From assembly GCA_937899055.1 (NCBI GenBank), contig CALBPX010000077.1:1-50529 (forward strand): a stretch of 50,529 nt of DNA, in the 5' to 3' direction. The DNA comes from an uncultured Bacteroidales bacterium (lineage in GTDB: Bacteria > Bacteroidota > Bacteroidia > Bacteroidales > UBA932). A program made the translations under genes and the position numbers. Shown in pieces: positions 8,790-16,477 of this stretch. Position 1 is the stretch's first letter. Each line of letters opens with the position of its first letter. Below the pieces are notes generated by a model. The model did not search any database, had not been told where the DNA came from, and worked only from the letters and a program-made list of their open reading frames with translations.

Positions 8790-9290
8790 ATGAAAAAATT
8801 TTTAGCAATTGCTGCAGCTGCCCTGATGGTTGCAGCCTGCGGAGGAAACAAAGGCGGTTTTGACAAAGTTGAACCCATTAAGGATGGTGTAACCATTGAG
8901 AACGAGAGTTATTCTCTCATGGTTCCTCAGGGCTTCGAAGAATCTTGGAACAGCAGCGGAGTAATCAATGCCAGCGATGGAGAAGGCGCTCTATTTTCCA
9001 TCAACTATCAGGAAACAGGCGGACCTACAAAGAGCAATCTCAAGCAAATGGGCGAAAACTACAAGTCTATGGTTCATGCCCTGGATCAGGAGGCTAAGAG
9101 CGACGACCCGAAGATTGACGGAGATCTGCTGACAGTCCGTTCTTTGACTGGGGGCAAGGTAAGGATAGACTATGCATACGTAATAGAAAACGGAAAGGGC
9201 ATATTCGGAATGTTTACCTTCCCGGAAGACAAGGCTGCCCAGTATGAGGACAAGCTCCTTCCTATCTTGAAATCAGTTGTCATCAAATAA
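8790..9290 (+). CDS. small lipoprotein of unknown function
   Basis: 166 residues from ATG 8790, chosen because it opens the signal peptide MKKFLAIAAAALMVAAC with lipobox VAAC (Cys17). An in-frame start at 8757 falls inside the promoter box and is rejected. The mature part (about 149 residues) starts with a Gly/Asn/Lys linker and then a compact alpha/beta domain with no recognised motif; the late KSVVIK end resembles PsbP/DcrB-like small lipoproteins but this is weak. It is probably monocistronic with its own promoter (8752-8759). Confidence 0.78.
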   Translation: MKKFLAIAAAALMVAACGGNKGGFDKVEPIKDGVTIENESYSLMVPQGFEESWNSSGVINASDGEGALFSINYQETGGPTKSNLKQMGENYKSMVHALDQEAKSDDPKIDGDLLTVRSLTGGKVRIDYAYVIENGKGIFGMFTFPEDKAAQYEDKLLPILKSVVIK

Positions 9291-9334
9291 GAAGGCTCTG
9301 ATAATTCCTTATTGGATTTTTGCGGAAATATCTT

Positions 9335-9342
9335 TAGCTTTG
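9335..9342 (+). promoter_or_regulatory. promoter -7 box TAGCTTTG
   Basis: TAGCTTTG matches TAnnTTTG; the membrane protein starts about 70 nt downstream, so its mRNA would have an unusually long AT-rich 5' leader for this window. Confidence 0.4.
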
Positions 9343-9413
9343 TAAGGATCTATACTAACCTAAAAATTAAATTGTTTTCAAATAAATCACACAATACAAA
9401 TACTTAATTCATT

Positions 9414-9989
9414 ATGGAAGAAAATGTTAACCCTACTCCTCAACAGCCGGCTCCTGCACCTAAACAGGATTTGAGGAAGACCTTCAACATTGTTTTGATT
9501 GTTTTGATCGGCCTGTCTCTACTTGGAGCTCTTATAGGCTTCTTTGGTTCCTTTGGCGCTATGGTGATCAGTTTCTGGTATGGCCTCTTCTCGCTGGCTT
9601 ATTCTGGCATCGTTATGGCAATCGGAATCATTATCCTTGTAAGAATGAAGAAACAGCAGCCTTATGGATTCCTGGCCGTAGGCTTCTTTGCAATTGCCTT
9701 TATTTGCGGAATTATATCAATGATTTTAGGTTACGGCACATCTACCTGGACTTTCATTGTAAATCTTCTGGCTTTGGCATGTGCTGTGCTTGCAGTTGTT
9801 CCAACAGACAAGCTCAAGGATAAGGCAAGCTACAAGACCTACATTCTTGATACAGCCCAGAAGCCTGACAAGACTCTCCTTGCCATATATGCATTGTGCT
9901 ATATCCTGACCATTGTATTCACATACGCCATATATCACAAGGCTGCATCTGCCCTCAAGGGTTTTTCCAAGGCATTGGAAGGCCTTTAA
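9414..9989 (+). CDS. multi-pass membrane protein of unknown function
   Basis: 191 residues. A Pro/Gln-rich cytoplasmic N-terminus (about 20 residues, NPTPQQPAPAPKQ) is followed by about five hydrophobic helices (near residues 27-50, 58-80, 86-106, 110-128 and 155-175). No transporter or enzyme signature is visible. It ends just before a strong terminator (10011-10045), so it is the last gene of this plus-strand block. The Gln/Pro-rich leader is reminiscent of the nearby zinc-ribbon membrane protein (10814-11386), but the folds appear different. Confidence 0.75.
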   Translation: MEENVNPTPQQPAPAPKQDLRKTFNIVLIVLIGLSLLGALIGFFGSFGAMVISFWYGLFSLAYSGIVMAIGIIILVRMKKQQPYGFLAVGFFAIAFICGIISMILGYGTSTWTFIVNLLALACAVLAVVPTDKLKDKASYKTYILDTAQKPDKTLLAIYALCYILTIVFTYAIYHKAASALKGFSKALEGL

Positions 9990-10010
9990 TAGATAGTTGA
10001 AATTAAACTT

Positions 10011-10045
10011 AAAGGGATGGGCAGTTTGATGCTCATCCCTTTTTT
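10011..10045 (+). terminator. Rho-independent terminator
   Basis: A 13-bp stem (AAAGGGATGGGCA paired with TGCTCATCCCTTT, one G-U pair) with loop GTTTGA, followed by T residues. It terminates the membrane-protein gene ending at 9989 and lies between convergent genes. Confidence 0.85.
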
Positions 10046-10060
10046 GCGGCCTTCTTCAAA

Positions 10061-10777
10061 TCAGATCTTGTCCATCCCCTTGGTGAACTTTCTCCAGTAA
10101 TACTTTAGGGGGTTTGTGTATTTGAGCCTCTTCCACGGACGGCTCATGTGGGGGCGGTGAACTACTGGCAGATTGGTGAACAGGTAGTTCCTGAGACCCA
10201 GGTTCAGGGCCTCGTGCGATATTGTTACATCGTACCAGTTCTTTGTTGGGTCCAGGCTTTCAAAGTCAAAGGCTTTCAGAAGCGCAGGCGTCAGAAGCGA
10301 ACAGCAGAAACTGCAATGCTTTTTGGTGTCCAGAATCTGGTTCTCCTTTCCAAGGGCATGTTTGTAGGGGTAGTTTATAACTCCCTGTTCATCTACTGTA
10401 ACCGCGGCAGCTATGGCGCAGTCCGGTCTTTGGAGGGCACCTTCTGCAAGGGCCTGGAGCGTGTCTTTCTTTACGGTAACATCGCTTTCCACTATGAGCA
10501 GTCCGGCATTGCTTTCCAAGGCCTCTTTCTGGCATATACGGAGCACCAGAAGATAGTTGGGCGACGGATGGTCTGTTATGTCGGCCAGATTGACCAGCCT
10601 GAAGCCCAGCCGTTTGGACTCTTCCTCAAGCCTTGCCGTGTTTTCTGCAGAAGAAAAATCGTTATAAACGGTGTAGGTATGCGGAAAAGATATGACCGAG
10701 CCTTGGATGGCTTCTATGGTTTCCAGCGTGGACTCTATAGAATCCTTTACAGGAGTAATGATGTGTATTTCTTTCAT
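10061..10777 (-). CDS. GT2-type glycosyltransferase-like protein
   Basis: 238 residues. The N-terminus MKEIHIITPVKDS followed by a YTVYNDFSS segment matches the nucleotide-binding start of family 2 glycosyltransferases (GT-A fold). An ESD triad within LLIVESDVTV (about residue 98) stands at the DXD metal site. The C-terminal part (WYDVTISHEALNLGLRNYLF and a basic tail) fits an acceptor domain. There is no membrane helix, so it would act at the cytoplasmic face on lipid- or sugar-linked acceptors. No other polysaccharide genes are near, so the product is unknown. Confidence 0.8.
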   Translation of the reverse strand: MKEIHIITPVKDSIESTLETIEAIQGSVISFPHTYTVYNDFSSAENTARLEEESKRLGFRLVNLADITDHPSPNYLLVLRICQKEALESNAGLLIVESDVTVKKDTLQALAEGALQRPDCAIAAAVTVDEQGVINYPYKHALGKENQILDTKKHCSFCCSLLTPALLKAFDFESLDPTKNWYDVTISHEALNLGLRNYLFTNLPVVHRPHMSRPWKRLKYTNPLKYYWRKFTKGMDKI

Positions 10778-10813
10778 TTTAAACCGTTGTTCCTTTTGGC
10801 AGGCAGAGCGGAG

Positions 10814-11386
10814 CTACATTGAAGAGAGTATTTCGCTAAGCACGTTTAGGAATCCGCCAGTTATCAGCAGGATGAGGACTATGCCTATGAGCGAGATAAC
10901 AAGGCCCGCAACAGCGAGTCCTCTGGGCTTCTTGAAGATTCCGATGAAGGAGAACAGAAGGCCCAGAAACCAGAGTACCCACCCCAGAATGGGCACCCAC
11001 CCCAGGACGAGTCCTATGAGGGCCAGAACAAAGCCGGCCGTGCCGAGTCCGTTGGAACTACTTGCGGGTTGTTCCACATAAATATTCTGGTACGGTGGCT
11101 GCACTCCTGCGTACTGCGGCGGAGGCGGGGCCTGCTGGGTGTATTGTTGTTGAGGTCCTTGCTGGGTGTATTGTTGCTGAGGCCCTTGCTGCGAGTACTG
11201 TTGCTGAGGCCCTTGCTGGGTGTATTGCTGCTGAGGTTCGTCCTGATGGAGCTTGGGGTTGCTTGCAAACTCAGGGCCTTCGTTGCGGGCATTGGAATCC
11301 AGCCATTTTCCGCAGAAACGGCATTTTATGGCCAATGCATTGATTTCCTGTCCACAAAACGGACACTTCTTGGTCTGTTCTTCCAT
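10814..11386 (-). CDS. zinc-ribbon protein with Gln-rich repeats and DUF4190-like membrane domain
   Basis: 190 residues in three parts. First, a double CxxC zinc ribbon at the N-terminus (CPFCGQEINALAIKCRFCGKWL, Cys residues about 8-25). Second, a Gln/Tyr/Pro-rich linker with four 9-residue repeats (QQQYTQQGP type). Third, two or three closely packed TM helices rich in Gly/Leu with the GLAVAGLVISLIGIVLI signature of DUF4190-type proteins. Such zinc-ribbon plus DUF4190 architectures are common in Bacteroidota but their role is unknown. It is the downstream neighbour of the secreted paralog at 11399-11953 (12-nt gap). Confidence 0.78.
   Translation of the reverse strand: MEEQTKKCPFCGQEINALAIKCRFCGKWLDSNARNEGPEFASNPKLHQDEPQQQYTQQGPQQQYSQQGPQQQYTQQGPQQQYTQQAPPPPQYAGVQPPYQNIYVEQPASSSNGLGTAGFVLALIGLVLGWVPILGWVLWFLGLLFSFIGIFKKPRGLAVAGLVISLIGIVLILLITGGFLNVLSEILSSM
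11126..11233 (-). repeat. four tandem 27-bp repeats coding QQQYTQQGP
   Basis: Exactly four in-frame 27-bp units within the zinc-ribbon gene, differing at a few positions (T/S at position 5, G/A at position 8). In-frame repeat-number change would lengthen or shorten the linker without breaking the gene. Confidence 0.85.
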
Positions 11387-11398
11387 ATCGAGTTCTTT

Positions 11399-11953
11399 CT
11401 AAAGTTTATCTAAATAGGTGCTGAATCTGACGGCCTGGTCGTATGCCTCCTGTGGAGTAGGAACGGAGTCTGGAAAAATTTCCGTGTCTATTGTCTCCGG
11501 CCCCAGTTTGCGGATAAGTTTTCCATTTTTCCAATAGAAGCGCCACTCGAGAGGGTTGCCGTCATATCCGAAAGCCTTGTGAAAGAAGAATTCGGGATAG
11601 CCTTTTTCGTCGTAGAGGATTTCCGTGTAAAATTCCCTGACGGAAACGTTGTACTTGTTGCGGACGAAAAACACAGTTCGGTCAAAGGACCATTCCTCAT
11701 CTGTCCCCATCACATAGAAAACCTCTGTTTTCTTGGCATGTGGACCGCTTCCTCCCCACATCTCACCGATATTGACAGTAGCGCTGTTGATGAAAATGCC
11801 GTCGTAATAGTCTCCGCAGGCCTTGATCTTTTCCTGGGCCAGGGCGTAATCCTTGCGGATCTTGGAGATGGCCTCATCTGTGTTCTGTGCCATCAGCCCT
11901 AAAGGAAATACCAGCAGGGCAGCATAAAGGAGGCAGGCAAAAGGTTTCTTCAT
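11399..11953 (-). CDS. secreted protein of unknown function, paralog of the upstream gene
   Basis: 184 residues with a Sec signal peptide (MKKPFACLLYAALLVFPLGLMA.., cleavage near AQN). It shares with the adjacent 11964-12551 product the layout IRxxY near the mature N-terminus, an EMWxGSGxHxxKxExFY core, a Tyr/Phe-rich stretch, a (Y/F)W-GKLI motif and an ending around PxPxEA. The two are a tandem duplication. The start codon is fused to the word TCAGCGATG (see finding). No known domain is recognised. Confidence 0.75.
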   Translation of the reverse strand: MKKPFACLLYAALLVFPLGLMAQNTDEAISKIRKDYALAQEKIKACGDYYDGIFINSATVNIGEMWGGSGPHAKKTEVFYVMGTDEEWSFDRTVFFVRNKYNVSVREFYTEILYDEKGYPEFFFHKAFGYDGNPLEWRFYWKNGKLIRKLGPETIDTEIFPDSVPTPQEAYDQAVRFSTYLDKL

Positions 11954-11963
11954 CGCTGAGAAT

Positions 11964-12551
11964 CTAATAGTTCCAAAGTTGGTTCATCTTGGCTATGACT
12001 TCAATCATCCTGGCTCTTTGGAGAGCCTCTTCTGGTGAAGGAATGATATCATCATCTGTATCCGGAGGGTTGTTCAGCAGGGTCTTGATCAGTTTTCCGT
12101 CCCAGAAATAGTAACGGCCCTCTATGGTCTTGCCGGAGTAGTCTGTGTTCTTGCAGTGGAAGAACACAGGCTGGCAATGATCCGGGTTGCCGTCGTCAGG
12201 GTCATACCAGAGAATTTCATAGTAGAATTTCTGCCCCCCTATGTTGTAGGAATAGCGGGCAAAGGAGGGGAATCTCTGGATTACGCTCTCTTCCTCAGAA
12301 AGATCCAGCCCGTAGAAGATTTCCATTTTTCCGTTGTGTTGTCCGCTGCCGGGCCACATCTCGTCAGTTGTGATAACGGTTTTGTCCTTTGCCGGATATT
12401 CAGGGTCAGACCTGAGTTCAAGCATCTTCATGGCTCCGGAATAGCATTCGCGGATAGTTGCCAGATGCTTTTCAGTGTTGCTCTGGGCTTCAGACAACGA
12501 CGGAACAAGCAGACCTGCAACAAGAACAATGAATAAATATCTGGTTTTCAT
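11964..12551 (-). CDS. secreted protein of unknown function, tandem paralog
   Basis: 195 residues with a signal peptide (MKTRYLFIVLVAGLLVPSLSEAQ). It shares the EMWPGSGQHNGKMEIFY core and the FWDGKLIK motif with the gene at 11399-11953, 10 nt downstream. The mature region is rich in Tyr, Asp and Glu. Together with the transglutaminase-like lipoprotein 34 nt upstream it may form a small envelope operon. I cannot assign a function. Confidence 0.75.
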   Translation of the reverse strand: MKTRYLFIVLVAGLLVPSLSEAQSNTEKHLATIRECYSGAMKMLELRSDPEYPAKDKTVITTDEMWPGSGQHNGKMEIFYGLDLSEEESVIQRFPSFARYSYNIGGQKFYYEILWYDPDDGNPDHCQPVFFHCKNTDYSGKTIEGRYYFWDGKLIKTLLNNPPDTDDDIIPSPEEALQRARMIEVIAKMNQLWNY

Positions 12552-12585
12552 AGCTGTTAAGGTTATGTTTCACTTTTTTGGGGCC

Positions 12586-14166
12586 TTAGTTATAATCTAC
12601 ATCCATCCAGCATCTCCAGCCTCCGTTGAGGACATTTCCGCCTCTCCATTCAACTTCTCCCATCTGGAAATCTACCTCGTCGTTGTGGGGATAGATCTTT
12701 GCCGGATAGAGCGGAGCCCAAGCGCCGTAATCATCATTGACTATCAGACGGTAAGCATCCAGTCCGCGGCTGAAGAAGAACTTGAGCATCTTCTTTTCAG
12801 GAGTGAGCTCGGAGGCATCCGTGGCCTTGTCGCGGTCTCCGCCGCTGTAGCCAAAGCTCTGATCTACAGGAACCCAGCCAACGCCCTCGTAATAGACCTC
12901 TGCCCAGTCGTGCAGGTTGACATGGCCGGGGTGTACCATCCATCCGCTCTGCCATCTTGCCGGAATTCCTTCATAGCGTGCCATAGTCATGAACAGGAGC
13001 GATACCTGGCCGCAGTCTCCGTGGTTGATGTCCAGGACATACATCGGGATATTGGGGATGGTGGAATAGTCTCTGGCTCCTGCCCAGGGGATGTTTTCGG
13101 TAATCCAGCACCAGATTCTCTTTACCTTCTCGTAAGGTTCCGTAACCCCGGCGGTAAGACTGTCCGCCAAGGTCTTTATCTTATCGGTGAAGACAATGTG
13201 CCTTTCTCTCTCTGCTGTGTAGGTCTTGTATATCAGCGATGAGGTATCGTAGGGCTGGATATATTCCTCCAGATTTGCAAAATACTGGTTGAAGGATGTG
13301 TAGCTGAGGTCGTAACCTACTTTCAGGGTGTCTTTTCCGGTGGATACCATTTCAACATAGAGGCTGCGTCTTACTGCATCGGGAGCAGAAATAATGTAGC
13401 CGTCAGCTGCAAAAGTGCCTTGCCCCTTTGCCGGCAGTTCCAGGTCTTTGTACTCGGAGTTGCATCCTGTGAACACTCTCTTGAGTTCTATGTTTTTCTG
13501 GCAGGGCCTTTCCTTTGGATATGGGAGCCACATCCTCACAACTTCTCCTGCCGGAACGGCATCGGGCATAACCCTCATAAGAACATGAATGGTCATGTTC
13601 ACAGGATCTACATACGAGGCGGCCTTGATGTCTTTTGCAGAAACCTGCTGCTTGGAGGCATCTGCAATTACCTTTGGAAGATAGTCTTTGAGGAAATCTC
13701 CGGTGGTGCCGGTTTCGGGCCCTTCCACTGCTTCTCTGGCAGCAACGCAGGCCGAATCAACCAGGAACAGATTGCCGGGGGCCTTCCTGAAGAACCTGCG
13801 CTCTTTGTTTATAGTTTTAGCTTCCAGAACTTTTGCATCTACCCACCGGTTTATGGCCTGGGCATCGGCATCCGGAATGTACTTTCTGACATATTCCAGC
13901 ACCTGATCTTCCGTAAGGTTGAATTCGCCGAGTATCCTCTGCATCTTGTCTGTTTCAAAGGCGGCAACATATCTGTCTGCCTCTGAAAGATCCGGGCATA
14001 TCAGGGCTTGATCCAGAATCTTGGAGGCACGTTCAAAGTCTCCGTCTTCTATTAACGCATCCAGTGTTTTTTCGTCGAGTTTTGCAGAAAATTCCTTAAC
14101 GGATTTGCAGGATGCAAGGGCAAGCATAATGGCCGCCGCACAAAAAAGATAGTTCAAAGTCTTCAT
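12586..14166 (-). CDS. transglutaminase-like cysteine-peptidase-fold lipoprotein
   Basis: 526 residues. The N-terminus MKTLNYLFCAAAIMLALASC is a lipoprotein signal (Cys20). The first 300 residues are a helical and then beta-rich region. Residues about 340-450 are a transglutaminase core with an intact triad: Cys385 in NHGDCGQVSLL, His in NLHDWAEVYY and Asp in WVPVDQSFG. Such secreted bacterial domains act as peptidases or amidases as well as transglutaminases, so the reaction is not decided. Its -7 box TATATTTG (14174-14181) lies 7 nt from the ATG, so the mRNA is nearly leaderless. Confidence 0.85.
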   Translation of the reverse strand: MKTLNYLFCAAAIMLALASCKSVKEFSAKLDEKTLDALIEDGDFERASKILDQALICPDLSEADRYVAAFETDKMQRILGEFNLTEDQVLEYVRKYIPDADAQAINRWVDAKVLEAKTINKERRFFRKAPGNLFLVDSACVAAREAVEGPETGTTGDFLKDYLPKVIADASKQQVSAKDIKAASYVDPVNMTIHVLMRVMPDAVPAGEVVRMWLPYPKERPCQKNIELKRVFTGCNSEYKDLELPAKGQGTFAADGYIISAPDAVRRSLYVEMVSTGKDTLKVGYDLSYTSFNQYFANLEEYIQPYDTSSLIYKTYTAERERHIVFTDKIKTLADSLTAGVTEPYEKVKRIWCWITENIPWAGARDYSTIPNIPMYVLDINHGDCGQVSLLFMTMARYEGIPARWQSGWMVHPGHVNLHDWAEVYYEGVGWVPVDQSFGYSGGDRDKATDASELTPEKKMLKFFFSRGLDAYRLIVNDDYGAWAPLYPAKIYPHNDEVDFQMGEVEWRGGNVLNGGWRCWMDVDYN

Positions 14167-14173
14167 AATATCA

Positions 14174-14181
14174 CAAATATA
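14174..14181 (-). promoter_or_regulatory. promoter -7 box TATATTTG for the transglutaminase-like gene
   Basis: Reads TATATTTG on the minus strand, 7 nt upstream of the start codon at 14166, and directly follows the efp terminator. Confidence 0.6.
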
Positions 14182-14184
14182 AAC

Positions 14185-14215
14185 AAAAAATCCCCGCAGA
14201 AAGTAACCGCAGGGA
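14185..14215 (-). terminator. terminator behind efp
   Basis: On the minus strand a stem of TCCC-GC against GC-GGGA (one mismatch) is followed by six T residues. It lies 25 nt behind the efp stop and abuts the next gene's promoter. Confidence 0.6.
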
Positions 14216-14239
14216 TAATAATAGTTCTTTTGCAGGAAA

Positions 14240-14809
14240 TCAGCCCTTCACTCTTTCTCCGTAGGAATGGTCTTCTACCTTTACGCTTATCTTTTCGCCG
14301 TTCTGGATGAAAAGCGGTACCATAATCTTGGCTCCGGTTTCCAGAGTGGCTTCTTTCATGGCGTTGGTGGAAGCGGTGTTGCCCTTTACTGCAGGCTCCG
14401 TGTAGGTTACTTCAAGTTCTACAAACGACGGGAGTTCGCAGGTGAGAATTTCTTCGTGGTCTGCCCACACCATCATCTCCACATTCTGGCCTTCTTTCAT
14501 AAGGTCTGCGTTGTCAACAAAGTCTTTGTCGAGGTGAACCTGCTCGTAGGTTTCGCGATGCATGAAATTGTAACCGCTCTCATCGGCATAAAGATACTGG
14601 TAAGGCCTTCTTTCAACCGATACAAGGTCTATTCTTTCTCCTGCACCGTATGTATGCTCCAGAAGTTTTCCGGTCTGGAGGTCTTTGAATTTTGTTCTTA
14701 CGATTGTGTTTCCTTTGCCTGGTTTAACATGCTGGAAATAAACCAGCTGGCATGGATGCTCATTGAACAGGAAAAAAATGCCGTTCTTAAAATCTGCTGT
14801 AGTTGCCAT
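14240..14809 (-). CDS. efp: elongation factor P
   Basis: 189 residues, full EF-P length with the three expected beta-barrel domains. EF-P binds the ribosome E-site and relieves stalling at polyproline. The tip loop that receives the post-translational modification is VKPGKGNTIVRTKF with Lys32 at the tip, so a lysine-type EF-P. The C-terminal signature (FIQNGEKISVKVEDHSYGERVKG) is intact. The start overlaps the 3' end of ispH by 23 nt and its own -7 box (14833-14840) is inside ispH, so it can be transcribed alone. A terminator follows. Confidence 0.96.
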   Translation of the reverse strand: MATTADFKNGIFFLFNEHPCQLVYFQHVKPGKGNTIVRTKFKDLQTGKLLEHTYGAGERIDLVSVERRPYQYLYADESGYNFMHRETYEQVHLDKDFVDNADLMKEGQNVEMMVWADHEEILTCELPSFVELEVTYTEPAVKGNTASTNAMKEATLETGAKIMVPLFIQNGEKISVKVEDHSYGERVKG

Positions 14810-15689
14810 ATAAAATACTGTATAATTTGCTGCAAATATAACTCTTTAGATGGATTTTTAAAAACGTGGCGCAGGAAGTCAGCTGCCATTTTGGGGTTGA
14901 GGTGGCTCCGCAGACTCCCACACTGTCTCCGTTTTTGAACCAGTGTCTGTCTATTTCGCTCAGCGATTGGATATTGTATGAGCGGGGATTGTTCTGGCGG
15001 CAAAGCTCGTACAGAACCTTTCCGTTGGAGGATTCTTTTCCGCTGACAAAGATGATTACATTGTGGCTGCGGGCAAAGCCGCTCAGCCTCAAGTGGCGCT
15101 GGGCCACCTGGCGGCAGATTGTATTGTGGATGGTGAGCATATCCGCCCGCGGCATCCTTGCCCTTATCTTGTTGCATACCTGCTCAAATTCGTCGGGGTC
15201 TTTGGTAGTTTGGGAGAAGATGTTTACCGGCCTGGTATAATCTACTTTGTCTGTCTGGTCCAGATTTTCAACTACAACCGCCCGGCCTTCCGCCCTTCCT
15301 ACCAGGCCGTTCACCTCTGCATGGCCAATCTTTCCGAAGATGACTATCTGGCCTGCGGTATCGGCTATTTTCTTCTGGAGCTGCAGCACTACCGGACAGG
15401 TGCAGTCCAGGAGTGTGATGTTGCGCTCCTTGGCCAGACTGTAGGTAGAGGGAGGTTCTCCGTGAGCCCTGATCAGGACGGTAGTGTCTGAAAGCAGCTG
15501 CATCTGCTCTTTGTCTATGACTTTCAGACCGTTCTTCTTGAGCCTGTCAAGTTCGGAGTTGTTGTGCACGATGGCTCCCAGACTGTAAAGTTCATTGTGG
15601 TTGGCAAGATTTTTTTCCGCCGTCCTGACGGCCCTTACCACCCCGTTGCAAAATCCGGAATCGCTGTCTATTTCAATCTTGACCTTCAT
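14787..15689 (-). CDS. ispH: 4-hydroxy-3-methylbut-2-enyl diphosphate reductase (IspH/LytB)
   Basis: 300 residues from ATG 15689. The upstream in-frame ATG at 15707 precedes the promoter box and is rejected. The enzyme makes IPP/DMAPP in the last step of the MEP isoprenoid pathway using a 4Fe-4S cluster. Cluster cysteines are in SGFCNGVVRAV (near residue 12), DCTCPVVLQLQ (near residue 97) and NTICRQVAQR (near residue 190). Substrate-binding residues HGEPP and ATSTPKW are present. Beyond ATSTPKW the tail runs about 32 residues in an unusually Ser/Cys/Lys-rich composition and overlaps efp. The -7 box (15696-15703) lies 6 nt from the ATG. Confidence 0.93.
   Translation of the reverse strand: MKVKIEIDSDSGFCNGVVRAVRTAEKNLANHNELYSLGAIVHNNSELDRLKKNGLKVIDKEQMQLLSDTTVLIRAHGEPPSTYSLAKERNITLLDCTCPVVLQLQKKIADTAGQIVIFGKIGHAEVNGLVGRAEGRAVVVENLDQTDKVDYTRPVNIFSQTTKDPDEFEQVCNKIRARMPRADMLTIHNTICRQVAQRHLRLSGFARSHNVIIFVSGKESSNGKVLYELCRQNNPRSYNIQSLSEIDRHWFKNGDSVGVCGATSTPKWQLTSCATFLKIHLKSYICSKLYSILYGNYSRF
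14833..14840 (-). promoter_or_regulatory. internal promoter -7 box TATATTTG for efp
   Basis: Reads TATATTTG on the minus strand, 23 nt upstream of the efp start and inside the end of ispH, so efp can be expressed independently. Confidence 0.5.
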
Positions 15690-15695
15690 ACACGG

Positions 15696-15703
15696 CAAAT
15701 TTA
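15696..15703 (-). promoter_or_regulatory. ispH promoter -7 box TAAATTTG
   Basis: TAAATTTG on the minus strand, 6 nt from the ispH ATG; faces away from the cmk promoter 21 nt further right. Confidence 0.6.
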
Positions 15704-15724
15704 CCAAATAATTGCTCTTTTTGT

Positions 15725-15732
15725 TAAATTTG
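15725..15732 (+). promoter_or_regulatory. cmk promoter -7 box TAAATTTG
   Basis: TAAATTTG matches TAnnTTTG, 19 nt upstream of the cmk start and divergent from the ispH promoter. Confidence 0.6.
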
Positions 15733-15751
15733 CATTCTCAACAAAGATTTT

Positions 15752-16471
15752 ATGGCAAGCGGAAAAATCATCATCGCCATAGACGGCTACTCGTCCACAG
15801 GCAAAAGTTCCTTTGCAAAGCTGGTTGCAAAGGGCCTCGGATACATTTATGCAGACAGCGGAGCCCTGTACAGGGCAGTTACCTATTTTGCCTATACCAA
15901 CGGCTTCATAGATGATGCAGGAAACATAGACAAGGAAAACCTGGCCAAGGTGCTTCCCAGGATTGAGATAACCTTCCGGACGAACAAAAAAGGCGATAGC
16001 GTAACCTGCCTCAACGGCAGCAATGTAGAAAAGTACATACGCACATCTACCGTATCGGCTCATGTAAGCCCCATTGCGGAGATTCCGTTTGTAAGAGATT
16101 TTGTAAACGTAATGCTGCGCCGCATGGGTCAGGACAAAGGCCTTGTGATGGACGGTCGTGACATAGGCACCGCCGTATTTCCGAATGCGGAGTTGAAGAT
16201 ATTCATGACCGCTTCCGCCAAGGTAAGGGCCGAACGCCGTCTGAAGGAGCTTTTGGCAAAAGGAGAAAAGGCTACGCTCCAGAGCGTGCTGGAAAACCTC
16301 AATCAGAGAGACTACATAGATTCTCACCGCCAGAAAGACCCTCTGACCAAGGCCAAAGATGCCATTGAGCTGGACAACAGCTGTATGACATTTGAAGAAG
16401 AAATTGAGTGGCTGAACAACATTCTGGTTCCCAACTTCAACCTGAAAGTGGAATACTCAAAGGAAGCATAG
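15752..16471 (+). CDS. cmk: cytidylate kinase
   Basis: 239 residues. Phosphorylates CMP/dCMP with ATP to feed pyrimidine nucleotide pools. The P-loop is GYSSTGKSSFAKLVAK at the N-terminus, followed by YIYADSGALYRAVTYFA (NMP-binding) and the DGRDIGTAVFPNAELKIFM motif, all canonical for Cmk. The AERRLKELL and DSHRQKDPLTKAKDA segments mark the lid and C-terminal part. The NtrX-like regulator follows 6 nt downstream, so they are probably co-transcribed. Confidence 0.95.
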   Translation: MASGKIIIAIDGYSSTGKSSFAKLVAKGLGYIYADSGALYRAVTYFAYTNGFIDDAGNIDKENLAKVLPRIEITFRTNKKGDSVTCLNGSNVEKYIRTSTVSAHVSPIAEIPFVRDFVNVMLRRMGQDKGLVMDGRDIGTAVFPNAELKIFMTASAKVRAERRLKELLAKGEKATLQSVLENLNQRDYIDSHRQKDPLTKAKDAIELDNSCMTFEEEIEWLNNILVPNFNLKVEYSKEA

Positions 16472-16477
16472 CAGGAT

